Assembly (NCBI GenBank): GCA_034044135.1
Contig: CP139021.1
Span: 6,362,001 to 6,426,000 of the forward strand
Origin: Flammeovirgaceae bacterium SG7u.111
GTDB lineage: Bacteria > Bacteroidota > Bacteroidia > Cytophagales > Flammeovirgaceae
DNA: 64,000 bases
Direction of reading: 5' to 3'
The notes below the pieces were generated by a model. The model saw only the letters and a list, made by a program, of their open reading frames with translations. It ran no database searches and was not told the origin of the DNA. Shown in pieces: positions 47,533-56,800 of this stretch (its first letter is position 1; each line of letters starts with the position of its first letter). The position numbers and the translations under genes are program-made.

Positions 47533-48951
47533 TTACCACGTATAGTCCTTTCCTTCACGGCTTTCCCTCCAAGACTTTTTAACCTCTTCAAGCTTCGCCT
47601 TCATTTCCTCAAATAACTCTGGTTTTTCACTGGAAATATCCTTTGTTTCACCGGGATCGGCTTTCAAATCAAAAAGCATCATTTTTTCCCCTTTTTCAGG
47701 AATGCATATTTTGTATTGATTTTCGATGTAGGCATACAATTCCGTGTCTTTGTAAAGACGCTGAAATCCTGAGGCTATAGGCACTTCTCTCTGGCCTGAT
47801 TTTCCTGAAAAAACAGGAACAAGGCTGACACCGTCCAAAGGAATCTTTTTAGTAGGTTTTACATCAATGATATCAAGGATTGTCGGTAAATAATCGACAG
47901 TACCAGATTGGAAACTACTGGTTTGCCCGGCCTTCACCTGACCTGGCCACTCAACAACTGAAGGCACACGAAGCCCTCCTTCCCACATCTGGTGCTTGTG
48001 CCCACGGTACGGCCCAGCTGAAGCAATTCCCCACTTAGCCTGCGGATCGGAAGGACCATTGTCACTACAGAAAAACAAGATCGTATTTTCCTCTATCCCC
48101 TTGTCTCTCAGCAACTTTCTCAAACGACCAATTTGGTCATCCATCGCAGTGATGCACCCGTACAAATGTTTTTGTTCCTCTGCCAAATCAGGGTATTTGG
48201 CAAGGTATTCAGGTCCTGCCGCTATTGGCTCGTGAGGGGTGTGAAACCAAATAGTTGCAAAAAATGGCTTTCCTTCATCAATCGATTTTTCTATAAACGG
48301 AACTGCCCTGTCCATAATGACGCGGCTGTCGTCCCCTTCTAGGTTTTCTGTAACGGGTACGCCATTATGAATGTAAATCGATCCTCCCCAAGAACCATCT
48401 TCCCTAGACCCGAACCCAGTCCAGCCCTCAGGTGTTTTTGTTGGGTTCCACGTAGGCACAGCACTTTTTGTGGCAAATACTTCATCGTAACCATGATGCC
48501 AAGGTGGGGAATAAAACCCACGTGTTTCTACTTTGTCGGGCTCTATCCACCCCAAGTGCCATTTTCCAAAGAAACCAGTTGCATACCCTTCTTTTTTAAG
48601 GTATTCGGCAATCGTTTTTTCAGCGGGGCGCATCCCCCCAGTGTGAGCTGCCAAAACCCCTTGTCGGAATGGGGCTCTACCCGTCAAAACACTGGCACGA
48701 GTTGGTGAACATAAGGGTGCAGCTGCATAAAAGTCTGTAAACCGAATCCCAGACTCCGCCATATCGTCCAGTTGAGGCGTGATTATTTTCTCATTTCCAT
48801 TAAAGCCTACATCTCCCCAGCCGAGGTCATCTGCCATTATCAAGATGATATTTGTTGGTTTAGCAGCTTCTTGGGAACGACTTTGCAAATGCAAGCCAAG
48901 AGTAAGTACGATTGCTAAAATCGATGTGAAAAATGTCCTCTCTAAATTCAT
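47533..48951 (-). CDS. Family S1 sulfatase, N-acetylgalactosamine-6-sulfatase-like
   Basis: A 472-residue exported enzyme. A signal peptide ends near residue 27 (SRSQEA), with no lipobox, so it is probably periplasmic. NIILIMADDLGWGDVGFNG starts the alkaline-phosphatase-like fold, and the formylglycine precursor is Cys81 in LCSPTRASVLTG. FGKWHLGW, TPHEPIAAG and FFCSDNGPSDPQ are the further active-site blocks, and the end is YKICIPEKGEKMMLFDLKAD with WRESREGKDYTW. The sequence style is that of GalNAc-6-sulfatase-like bacterial enzymes. It is the first gene after the terminator that follows susD, and so heads the downstream enzyme operon. Confidence 0.93.
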   Translation of the reverse strand: MNLERTFFTSILAIVLTLGLHLQSRSQEAAKPTNIILIMADDLGWGDVGFNGNEKIITPQLDDMAESGIRFTDFYAAAPLCSPTRASVLTGRAPFRQGVLAAHTGGMRPAEKTIAEYLKKEGYATGFFGKWHLGWIEPDKVETRGFYSPPWHHGYDEVFATKSAVPTWNPTKTPEGWTGFGSREDGSWGGSIYIHNGVPVTENLEGDDSRVIMDRAVPFIEKSIDEGKPFFATIWFHTPHEPIAAGPEYLAKYPDLAEEQKHLYGCITAMDDQIGRLRKLLRDKGIEENTILFFCSDNGPSDPQAKWGIASAGPYRGHKHQMWEGGLRVPSVVEWPGQVKAGQTSSFQSGTVDYLPTILDIIDVKPTKKIPLDGVSLVPVFSGKSGQREVPIASGFQRLYKDTELYAYIENQYKICIPEKGEKMMLFDLKADPGETKDISSEKPELFEEMKAKLEEVKKSWRESREGKDYTW

Positions 48952-48995
48952 TGTTTTGTTTGTTAACCTTAGGTATCAATTCAATCTGTTCTCAG

Positions 48996-49034
48996 AAAAA
49001 AAATCCTCCCCCCCGAACAAGCGGGGGAAAGGAT
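48996..49034 (-). terminator. Intrinsic terminator directly after susD of the second locus
   Basis: On the minus strand a 13-bp stem forms from ATCCTTTCCCCCG (49034-49022) and CGGGGGGGAGGAT (49015-49003), with two U-G pairs and a 6-base loop. It is followed by a run of eight T. It begins 13 bases after the susD stop codon and should separate susCD from the sulfatase/esterase genes, at least partly. Confidence 0.88.
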
Positions 49035-49047
49035 CGGAAACCGCCTA

Positions 49048-50676
49048 CTAATTATAACCTGGGTTTTGCCCCATCTCTAAATCCGTATTTGAATCTATGA
49101 TAGACAACGGAATTGGAAGCAACGCATTCTCTGGGCTTACTGTGCTCGCATCTAGTCTTGGGTTGTATTTTACTGCCCACTCATAGAATTTGCCAGTTCT
49201 CACCAACGTATGCCTGCGGTACTCTTCCGTAACCAATTCTCTTGAACGCTCTTTGAGGATAAAATCAAGAGTGACATCTCCAGCAGTAATTGCCGAGGCA
49301 TTAGAACGCCCTCTTAATTCATTAAGCAAATCTGCTGCTTGCCCTCCTTTCCCATTTTTCATCAGTGCTTCGGCTGCCAACAAATATGTTTCTGCTAATC
49401 TCATGAACATCTGATCGTCGTATTGTCCTGCACGTGACGCATTTTCAAACACATAGGGGTCGTTATATTCCCACTTTCTTACCCATGGCCACAAAAAATG
49501 ATCTTCCAAATCGCTAGGTTCATCATAATCCATATCAGAATACCTTAAGGTATCAAAGGTAGTTCCATCATCATCTGCAGGATAGATGTAGTACTTTTTC
49601 ACCATATACTCAGAGTACCTGTCATCAAACGGCTCGTACCAATTGAAAGCAGAGTCAGAAACAGAAATACGACCAGCACCTTTTCCTCCATTGTATGTGT
49701 ACAAAATATCTAGGTCCGTCTTCTTTAACTTACTATCTTTTGCATAATAAGAGAACCAAGTATTTTTCATGTATAGATATGCATTTCCTACCACATCCAT
49801 GTAGGCATTATTCAATACCCAAAGGACTTCTTTGTTTTCAGTGTGAGTTGGGTTTTTGAACAAATCTGAAAAAACAGTACCAGGCTCTCCAGCAGTCTCC
49901 CCAAACCTAGTGGTCATCAAGTTATACTCACCACTATTGATCACACGCAACGCTTCTGTTTCTGCCTTGTCATTTTCCTCCATTGCAAGATATAGCTCTG
50001 CTAGCATTGTTCCTGCCACAGCACTATTAACCATCCCTGCATCTTCCTTCATGGCAAGGTTGTCGCGGGCAAATATCAGATCAATTTCCATTTGATCATA
50101 AATCTCATCAACAGACGCTCTCTCCCAATCGCTCCTATACGTAGTACCTGAAATCTCTTCAAGGCTCAAAGGGACTTCGCCCCAACCGAATCGCAAGTGT
50201 CGATAAGCCCATGCACGGATTAACCTAGCTTGAGCAATCGCTTTGTTCTTATTTGCTAAATCTTCTTCATCTGACAGGCCAAGCCAATCTACATCACCCT
50301 CTGCCCTTTCAATGATCATATTGGCTGAGTTGACAATTCGATAAAGCCAGTTAAAATTATTCTCAACCAAACCGTTCGATGAATTCAAATTTGAATAATC
50401 ATTGAATGGGTCGGTCGCTCCTGCCCCATTATTTACAAAGGCGTTATCTGTGCCCATTTGCCATAAAGCAGCCCTAGTAACATTGTTAGATGATTCTCTA
50501 TCTTGGCGAACCAAGCTATAAAGAGCGTTTAATCCGTTGTTGAACCCATCGTAATTCACAAACAGGTTATCGGAAAAAATATCATCCTTTGGGCTCTCCT
50601 CCAAAAATTCCGTCTCGTTACACCCAACCATGGTGAATGCGAAACACATTGTGAGTATTATTAATATTCTTTTCAT
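49048..50676 (-). CDS. susD: SusD/RagB-family glycan-binding lipoprotein of the sulfated-glycan locus
   Basis: A 542-residue outer-membrane lipoprotein (lipobox MVGC, Cys19). SusD signatures are FNNGLNALYSLVRQ near the N-terminus, AQARLIRAWAYRHLRFGWGEV in the TPR region, MRLAETYLLAAEALMKNGKG, and the C-terminal RSRELVTEEYRRHTLVRTGKF and LLPIPLSIIDSNTDLEMGQN. It ends in NPGYN as usual. It should bind the target polysaccharide at the surface together with the SusC channel, whose gene lies 21 bases upstream. A strong terminator follows it. Confidence 0.95.
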   Translation of the reverse strand: MKRILIILTMCFAFTMVGCNETEFLEESPKDDIFSDNLFVNYDGFNNGLNALYSLVRQDRESSNNVTRAALWQMGTDNAFVNNGAGATDPFNDYSNLNSSNGLVENNFNWLYRIVNSANMIIERAEGDVDWLGLSDEEDLANKNKAIAQARLIRAWAYRHLRFGWGEVPLSLEEISGTTYRSDWERASVDEIYDQMEIDLIFARDNLAMKEDAGMVNSAVAGTMLAELYLAMEENDKAETEALRVINSGEYNLMTTRFGETAGEPGTVFSDLFKNPTHTENKEVLWVLNNAYMDVVGNAYLYMKNTWFSYYAKDSKLKKTDLDILYTYNGGKGAGRISVSDSAFNWYEPFDDRYSEYMVKKYYIYPADDDGTTFDTLRYSDMDYDEPSDLEDHFLWPWVRKWEYNDPYVFENASRAGQYDDQMFMRLAETYLLAAEALMKNGKGGQAADLLNELRGRSNASAITAGDVTLDFILKERSRELVTEEYRRHTLVRTGKFYEWAVKYNPRLDASTVSPENALLPIPLSIIDSNTDLEMGQNPGYN

Positions 50677-50697
50677 ATTTCAATATCTTTTAAAAGC

Positions 50698-53631
50698 TTA
50701 AAAACCTAATTTCACACCCAACAAATATGTAGCTTGCTGAGGCACTGCATCCTGATTCTCAAACTGTGGGTCTAAGCCTTCCCAGCTCGTCCAAGTAGCC
50801 AAGTTTGTTATATTGCCATACACTTCGAAATTTTGCAGCCTCATCTTATCCAAAACTGATTGTGGGAGAGAGTAGCCGAGAGAAATATCTTGCAACCTCA
50901 GGAAGTCAGCATTTCTGTAAAATGGCATACTGAACTCGTTTACAATAGAACTTTTGTCGTTTCGAGGGTATTCATTACTTCCATTTTCTTCCGTCCAAAA
51001 CTCTACATTGTAGCGGTTTTGTCTCATGTCAAGGTCATTCGTACCTAGGAGGTCATTAGCTTTGGTAATGCCTGTAACTCCGTAAAGGAAAAAGCTAAAT
51101 CTCCAGTTTTTATATGAAAAAGTATTTGTTAAGCCTAGTACCACATCTGGAATTCTACGTCCGATAACTTGCCTGTCATCAGCAGATATGAGTGAGTCGC
51201 CAGTAGTATCAAAGTACCTAATATCTCCAGCACTCACATCGCCTCTCGGAGTACCCTCTTCATCTTCTTGGTAGATTCCATCGAAAACATATCCGTAATT
51301 CACAACAACTGGCTCGCCGATAAACCATTTGTTGCCAACATCGTCAATGTAGTTTCCATTATCATCTGTCAAGCCTACATGCACAATTTTTGAGTTGTAA
51401 TGAGAGACATTTAAGTTAGTTGTCCATTTGAAATCATTGTTATCGATATTGATAGATGACAGTTGTAGCTCGATACCATTGTTTTTAGTTTCTCCAATGT
51501 TTTGGGTAATGTAAGTGGTTCCATTTACCGATGAAATAGCCCTCTCTAAAAGAAGATCAGTTGTATTTGACCAATACGCATCAATAGAACCAGTGAGGCG
51601 ATTACCAAAGTATCCAAAATCAAGCCCTGCATTGAATGAAGTGGTTGTTTCCCAACCTAGCGACGGATCTCCTAGTCTGCTTGGATAAAAACCAAACAGC
51701 GTATTGTCATCGCCGTCTACATAGTCAATAGATGAAAGCCTAGGCAATGTAGAATAAGCTGAAACTGCTTCATTACCATTTTTACCATAAGACACTCTCA
51801 ATTTCAATGCTCCGAGCTGTTCCGAATTGGCAAGGAACTGCTCATTGGCAATATTCCAACCAAGAGCTACTGATGGGAAAATACCAAACTTGCTATCTTC
51901 TCCAAATGCTGAAAATCCATCTCTCCTTGCGGTTAGAGTTAGCAAGTAACGGCTATCAAACCCATAGTTCACACGCAACATTTGAGAAATATGTGTCCTT
52001 AAACTATAGGAAGAACTTGGCTCAACCAAACTCGCTTTGCTAGCCTGATAATAAGTCATTACGTCATTAGGAAACCCTTGGGCATCGATGTCATGATCTT
52101 CAGCCCATTCGCTTTGCGCACTGTAAAGCCCTGTAAAAAACAAAGAATGAACACCAAAATCACGCTTATAATTGATAATATTCTCAACTAGCCAATCTTC
52201 GTCATGTCCATTATCAACAGAAAGAGATCCATTTACACGTGCACCTGTCAGTGTGTTTCTACCCCTATAGGTCTGATTAAGACTTGATCGGTAATCATAA
52301 CCAGTATTTAACTTATATGACAATCCTTCTACACCAGGGATTTCAAAAAGAAGGCTATTGTTCGTTGTGAACCTTCTGGTTATATTATTATTACTATTTA
52401 AAAGTGGAGTAAGTGGGTTTTCCGCATACACACCATCTTCCCAAGTCTCTAGTCTAATGCTTCCATCTTCGTTATATGGTATGCCCAGCGGGTTCATAGT
52501 AAATGCCCTTGAAAAACTGGCATTGTTTCCACTTCGGTCATAATACCCATATTGTGTGTTTGTATTAAAGGTAATCCAGTTGCCAAGCTTGTGCCCTAGG
52601 TTAAGCCTAAAAGTGTATCGGTTAAATTTATCTCCAACAGCAATACCTTTGTTGTCAACATAAGCCATTGATATGAAATAATTGGTCTTTGCCGTTCCTC
52701 CAGAAAAAGACAAATTATGCTGTTGATTGCTGCCCGTTTGGGTCGCCAAATCAATCCAGTCAGTGTTTCGTCCACTGTCGTACCCCTCGTCTTCTATCGC
52801 AGTAGTAGCTAGTCCTCTTTCTACTTTTGTTTCATAAAAGGTTTTCCCATCCATCATATCTGGAATGTTGATAACCTTGTTCCAAGAATAGAACCCATCG
52901 TAATTCACTTTCAACTCTCCTTCTTTTCCTTTTACAGTAGTGATAAGGATTACGCCATTCGAACCACGAGCTCCATAAATTGCTGCTGAAGAGGCATCTT
53001 TCAATACTTCTATAGAACCGATATCTCGAGGGTTCAACTCTGACAAATTCCCCGCATAGGGAACTCCGTCCAAAATAATGAGAGGTTCGTTAGAAGCAGA
53101 GATTGAGTTTGAGCCTCTGATCAACATCGAGTTGGAAGAACCTTCTGCATTTGAAGCATCTTGATTAATAGTTAAACCTGCCATCGTACCTTGTAGCAAA
53201 TTTTCAAGGCTAGCCCGTGGCCGCGATTCCAACACGTCTTTATCGATAGAAGCTACCGAACCAGTAACATCACTTTTCTTTTGTGTACCATACCCTACAA
53301 TCACCACCTCATTTAAAGACTGGATATCTAAAATCAGAGAAACATCAATTACATTTTGGCTACCTACCTGAATTTCTTCTGATAAATATCCAATGTAACT
53401 AAAAACTAAAATGTCTTCTGGGTTAGCTTTGATGGAGAACTCTCCATCTATGTTGGTTGTAGTACCACCTGTCGTACCCTTAATTATAATATTCACGCCC
53501 GGTAAGAGACCACCGTCATCTGAGCTTGTAACCACACCCGTGATCGAGCTTTGAGCTTGCAAAGCAACCATAGCCATCAAAACAAAAAATAAGGTTAAGC
53601 CTGGCCTAATTTTCCAGTAATTCATTTTCAT
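50698..53631 (-). CDS. susC: SusC/RagA-family TonB-dependent receptor of the sulfated-glycan locus
   Basis: A 977-residue outer-membrane transporter. Signal peptide 1-26, then the carboxypeptidase-regulatory-like domain (about 28-105, ITGVVTSSDDGGLLPGVNII), TonB-box region NEVVIVGYGTQKKSDVTGSV, plug domain (LQGTMAGLTINQ to GVILITTVKG) and barrel ending in LLGVKLGF. Unlike the first SusC it has no STN domain, which fits control by the adjacent HTCS regulator instead of an ECF/FecR pair. It would import sulfated oligosaccharides with SusD. A 33-codon ORF ends 17 bases before its start. Confidence 0.95.
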   Translation of the reverse strand: MKMNYWKIRPGLTLFFVLMAMVALQAQSSITGVVTSSDDGGLLPGVNIIIKGTTGGTTTNIDGEFSIKANPEDILVFSYIGYLSEEIQVGSQNVIDVSLILDIQSLNEVVIVGYGTQKKSDVTGSVASIDKDVLESRPRASLENLLQGTMAGLTINQDASNAEGSSNSMLIRGSNSISASNEPLIILDGVPYAGNLSELNPRDIGSIEVLKDASSAAIYGARGSNGVILITTVKGKEGELKVNYDGFYSWNKVINIPDMMDGKTFYETKVERGLATTAIEDEGYDSGRNTDWIDLATQTGSNQQHNLSFSGGTAKTNYFISMAYVDNKGIAVGDKFNRYTFRLNLGHKLGNWITFNTNTQYGYYDRSGNNASFSRAFTMNPLGIPYNEDGSIRLETWEDGVYAENPLTPLLNSNNNITRRFTTNNSLLFEIPGVEGLSYKLNTGYDYRSSLNQTYRGRNTLTGARVNGSLSVDNGHDEDWLVENIINYKRDFGVHSLFFTGLYSAQSEWAEDHDIDAQGFPNDVMTYYQASKASLVEPSSSYSLRTHISQMLRVNYGFDSRYLLTLTARRDGFSAFGEDSKFGIFPSVALGWNIANEQFLANSEQLGALKLRVSYGKNGNEAVSAYSTLPRLSSIDYVDGDDNTLFGFYPSRLGDPSLGWETTTSFNAGLDFGYFGNRLTGSIDAYWSNTTDLLLERAISSVNGTTYITQNIGETKNNGIELQLSSINIDNNDFKWTTNLNVSHYNSKIVHVGLTDDNGNYIDDVGNKWFIGEPVVVNYGYVFDGIYQEDEEGTPRGDVSAGDIRYFDTTGDSLISADDRQVIGRRIPDVVLGLTNTFSYKNWRFSFFLYGVTGITKANDLLGTNDLDMRQNRYNVEFWTEENGSNEYPRNDKSSIVNEFSMPFYRNADFLRLQDISLGYSLPQSVLDKMRLQNFEVYGNITNLATWTSWEGLDPQFENQDAVPQQATYLLGVKLGF

Positions 53632-53648
53632 ATATTTACTTTTAGTAG

Positions 53649-53750
53649 TTAAGAAATAATTAGTATTGTCAAAATCAGTCCGATGATCAGCATTGCTAAA
53701 ATCATCATCCTTCGAACTAATTTTCTTTGATATAATTTAACCTGATTCAT
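53649..53750 (-). CDS. Candidate 33-residue membrane protein leading the susCD operon
   Basis: A short ORF with an ATG at 53748-53750: a basic head (MNQVKLYQRKLVRR) followed by one hydrophobic helix (MMILAMLIIGLILTILIIS) that ends the protein. A TAnnTTTG box (53771-53778) lies 20 bases upstream, so it would be the first gene on the susCD transcript, with susC starting 17 bases after its stop. A longer frame to 53867 exists but starts with GTG, upstream of the promoter box. No family is recognised. Composition and placement look real, but expression is unproven; chance cannot be excluded for so short an ORF. Confidence 0.45.
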   Translation of the reverse strand: MNQVKLYQRKLVRRMMILAMLIIGLILTILIIS

Positions 53751-53770
53751 ACCAGAATACTCTTTTGAAT

Positions 53771-53778
53771 CAAATGTA
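53771..53778 (-). promoter_or_regulatory. Candidate -7 box of the susCD operon
   Basis: On the minus strand this reads TACATTTG, an exact TAnnTTTG and identical to the box upstream of the HTCS gene. No TTG lies at -33, as is common for promoters needing an activator; the HTCS would be that activator. The predicted transcript would start about 15-18 bases before the 33-codon ORF. Confidence 0.5.
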
Positions 53779-53875
53779 GGGGGGAATAAAAAAAGAAGAA
53801 CCACTCCAATGTAACCAAGCAGCCTCGGTAATGATACCAAGGTTGCTTTTGTGTTACAAATGAACACGGTATTTG

Positions 53876-56800
53876 TTACTTATTGGAAGAAGAAGAGTCG
53901 GGAGATTCCGAAAAAGAAGCCATATACTTTGTTGGTGTTTGTCCAAAATACTCCTTGAATTGTTCTCTGAAATAGTCTGCATGCTGGTATCCTACGGAAT
54001 ACCTGACCTCTGAAATACTCAACTTACCAGTCTTGAGCAACTGCGCTGCGTATTCTAACCGGATTTTTTTAATAAACCCAACAGGAGTTAGGTTTGTTAA
54101 TGCTTTTATCTTTCGATAAAGGTGCACTCTGCTCATCCCTACCTCGTTGGCTATTGACTCAACAGATAGATCCGATTCTGAAATATTCTTGTTTATATAG
54201 TCAATCGTCTTATTCAGAAAAGCTTCATCTACAGAAGTCACCGACACGTCCTCTGGAACCAGTTTAAATGTATTTCCTGTTTGTTCTCGAAGAGCAATTC
54301 TTTGGTCGATTAAATTCCTTGTTCTTGCCTTAAGCAAATTGCTGCTAAAAGGCTTCGTCACATAATCGTCTGCCCCCGTTTCAAACCCTTTTATCTGAAA
54401 AGTAACCGCAGTTCGGGCAGTAAGCAAAATTACAGGAATATGGCTAGTTCTTTGGTCAGTCTTAATTTTTCTACATAATTCCATTCCATCCATCTCAGGC
54501 ATCATCACATCGCTAATGATGAGCTCAGGTGTGCCCTCAAGAGCTTTTTCAAAACCGACCTTCCCGTTTGGCGCCTCAACCACCTCATATTCTGATGAAA
54601 ACAGCTCTACCAAAAGGCTTCTAACCTGTTCGTTATCTTCTACAATCAGAACCGTATATTTTTCATTTCCTCCCTCTACCTCTGTATTTTGTCCACTTTG
54701 CGCAGGCTCTCTATGGCTCGGTTGGCTTTTGTCGTCAACATCAAAACTTTTGGTATACAAAGAAATATCCTCGCTACTTTGAAAATCGTGGATAATTTGG
54801 GTATCGGTCAAATGCTCTTTTCCTCTTGGAATCCTAATTGTGAACTTTGTGTTTCCTGGTTTTCCTTCTTGAGCTTCCACGCTATCCACCTGAATAACCC
54901 CTGAGTGCAGCTCCACAAATTTTTTGGTGATTTCCAGCCCGACCCCCAACCCAAGTCTCCTTCGTTTAGTATCTTTTTCAGTTTGATAAAACCGATCAAA
55001 AATATTTTCCAATTGATCTGCCGGAATCCCCACACCGCTGTCTGCCACTACAATTTCCACATACCCATTTTTGTAACGCTTTTGCTCTTCCTCTTGCAAA
55101 GCTTCTTTGGCAAACTCTGCTACGCACAACTCTATTTTTCCTCCTTCAGGAGTAAATTTTAGTGCATTAGAAAGAAGGTTATACATCACAATCTCCATTT
55201 TGTCACGATCAAACCATAACTGCGTCTGTTCATTGTTGAATATTACTTCAAAATCAATTTTTTTCTGGGATGCCGGTTCCCGAAAGGCCAAAGAAATTTC
55301 TTTGACAAAAGAGCTTATATTTCCTTCTGCTGCCTCCAAAGCCAAATGTCCTTTTTCTAGCTTTCTCAAATCGAGCAGCTGATTAATAAGCTGAAGCATC
55401 CGCTCTCCATTTCGTTGGATGATTCCCAGTTGGTTTTTAAGTCGAGGGCTTCCAGAAGTATTGGTTATTAAATTCTCCAATGGAGCCAAAATGAGCGTTA
55501 GAGGAGTTCTCAGTTCATGGGATATATCAGTAAAAAATATTATCCTTTGCTGGTGCAATTCGTTTTCTTTTTCCCGCTGCATGTGCTCCCACTCCAAATT
55601 GCTTTTTAACCTTCCCCATTTCGAAGCAAAAACGAAAAACAAGTACAACAGACCCAACAATACCACAGCGTACATAATATATGCCCAAACCGTCCTCCAC
55701 AATGGAGGTGAAACAATGATGTGTAATATATTCTCGTTTGTCCCCCAATCACCTACATCATTCGTTGCTTTTACCTTTAGCGTATAATCGCCTGGTTGTA
55801 GCTTTGAAAAGCTAATTCTTCTTTGGTTACCAATTACATTCCATTCTTTGTCAATAGGATCTAACTTATAGGCATAGTTTATTTCATTGGGCTCAAAGAA
55901 GTTCAAACCCGCAAATTCGATTGAAAAATCTGAATACGAGTACGCTAAAGATATTTTAGTATTTCTCTTGAGAACTAGGGAATCAAAAGAGCTCCTTACC
56001 GATGAGTCGGAAACGAGAAGGGTTTTGAAAACGACGTCAGGATGGTTTACGGTTGTTGTTACGTCCTCAGGAAAAAAAGTGGTGAACCCATAAGACCCTC
56101 CAAAAAACAGTTGCCCACTTTTTGCTTTGTACGCACTATTGGGGTAGTGTTGGTATCCTTGAACTCCATCAGATTTATTAAAATTCATGATTTTGTTTAC
56201 GACCAACGACTCCTTTTCTGGATCACGAATTAAATCTAGCGTCGAAATACCTTTGTTGGTACTAACCCATAGTTTTCCATTGTCATCTTCCAAAATTCCA
56301 TTAATGGTATTGTCAGCCAAACCATCGCCAATGCTGATATTTATTATTTCTCCAGACTGGGTATCATAAGCTAAAAGTCCCCTCCCTAAAGTCCCTATCA
56401 TCAACACGTCTTCTTTTGACAGCAGCATGCTAAGCACCTCAAGATTTCGGGTTTTTTCAAAAACGGCATCGGTTTTTAGTTTCTCTCTAGTAAAAAGCCC
56501 CTTTTCGGTATCAAAATACTCCAGCCCCCTTTCCGTACCAACCCATAAATTTCCTTTTCTATCTTCGGAAATAGCCCAAACATGGGAGTCTACATATTTA
56601 TCTGTCTCATTTTCAAGCTCAAAGTAGGTAATAAATGACTTATTAATTTTATCATATTTCTTCAGCCCTCCTCCTTGAGTCCCAATCCAAATTTGCTTTT
56701 TAGCATCTTGGTAGATAACCTGGATGTGATGATTTCCAATAGAACTTTTACTATCAGGTTTATCTCTAAAACTAAAAGAATTACCAGATTTTGTATTCCA

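Noticed and set aside
53751-53867. Upstream extension of the 33-residue ORF to a GTG codon
   Set aside because: The extension begins next to the HTCS stop and reads through the putative promoter box, so a 72-residue product is unlikely; only the ATG-initiated part was kept.
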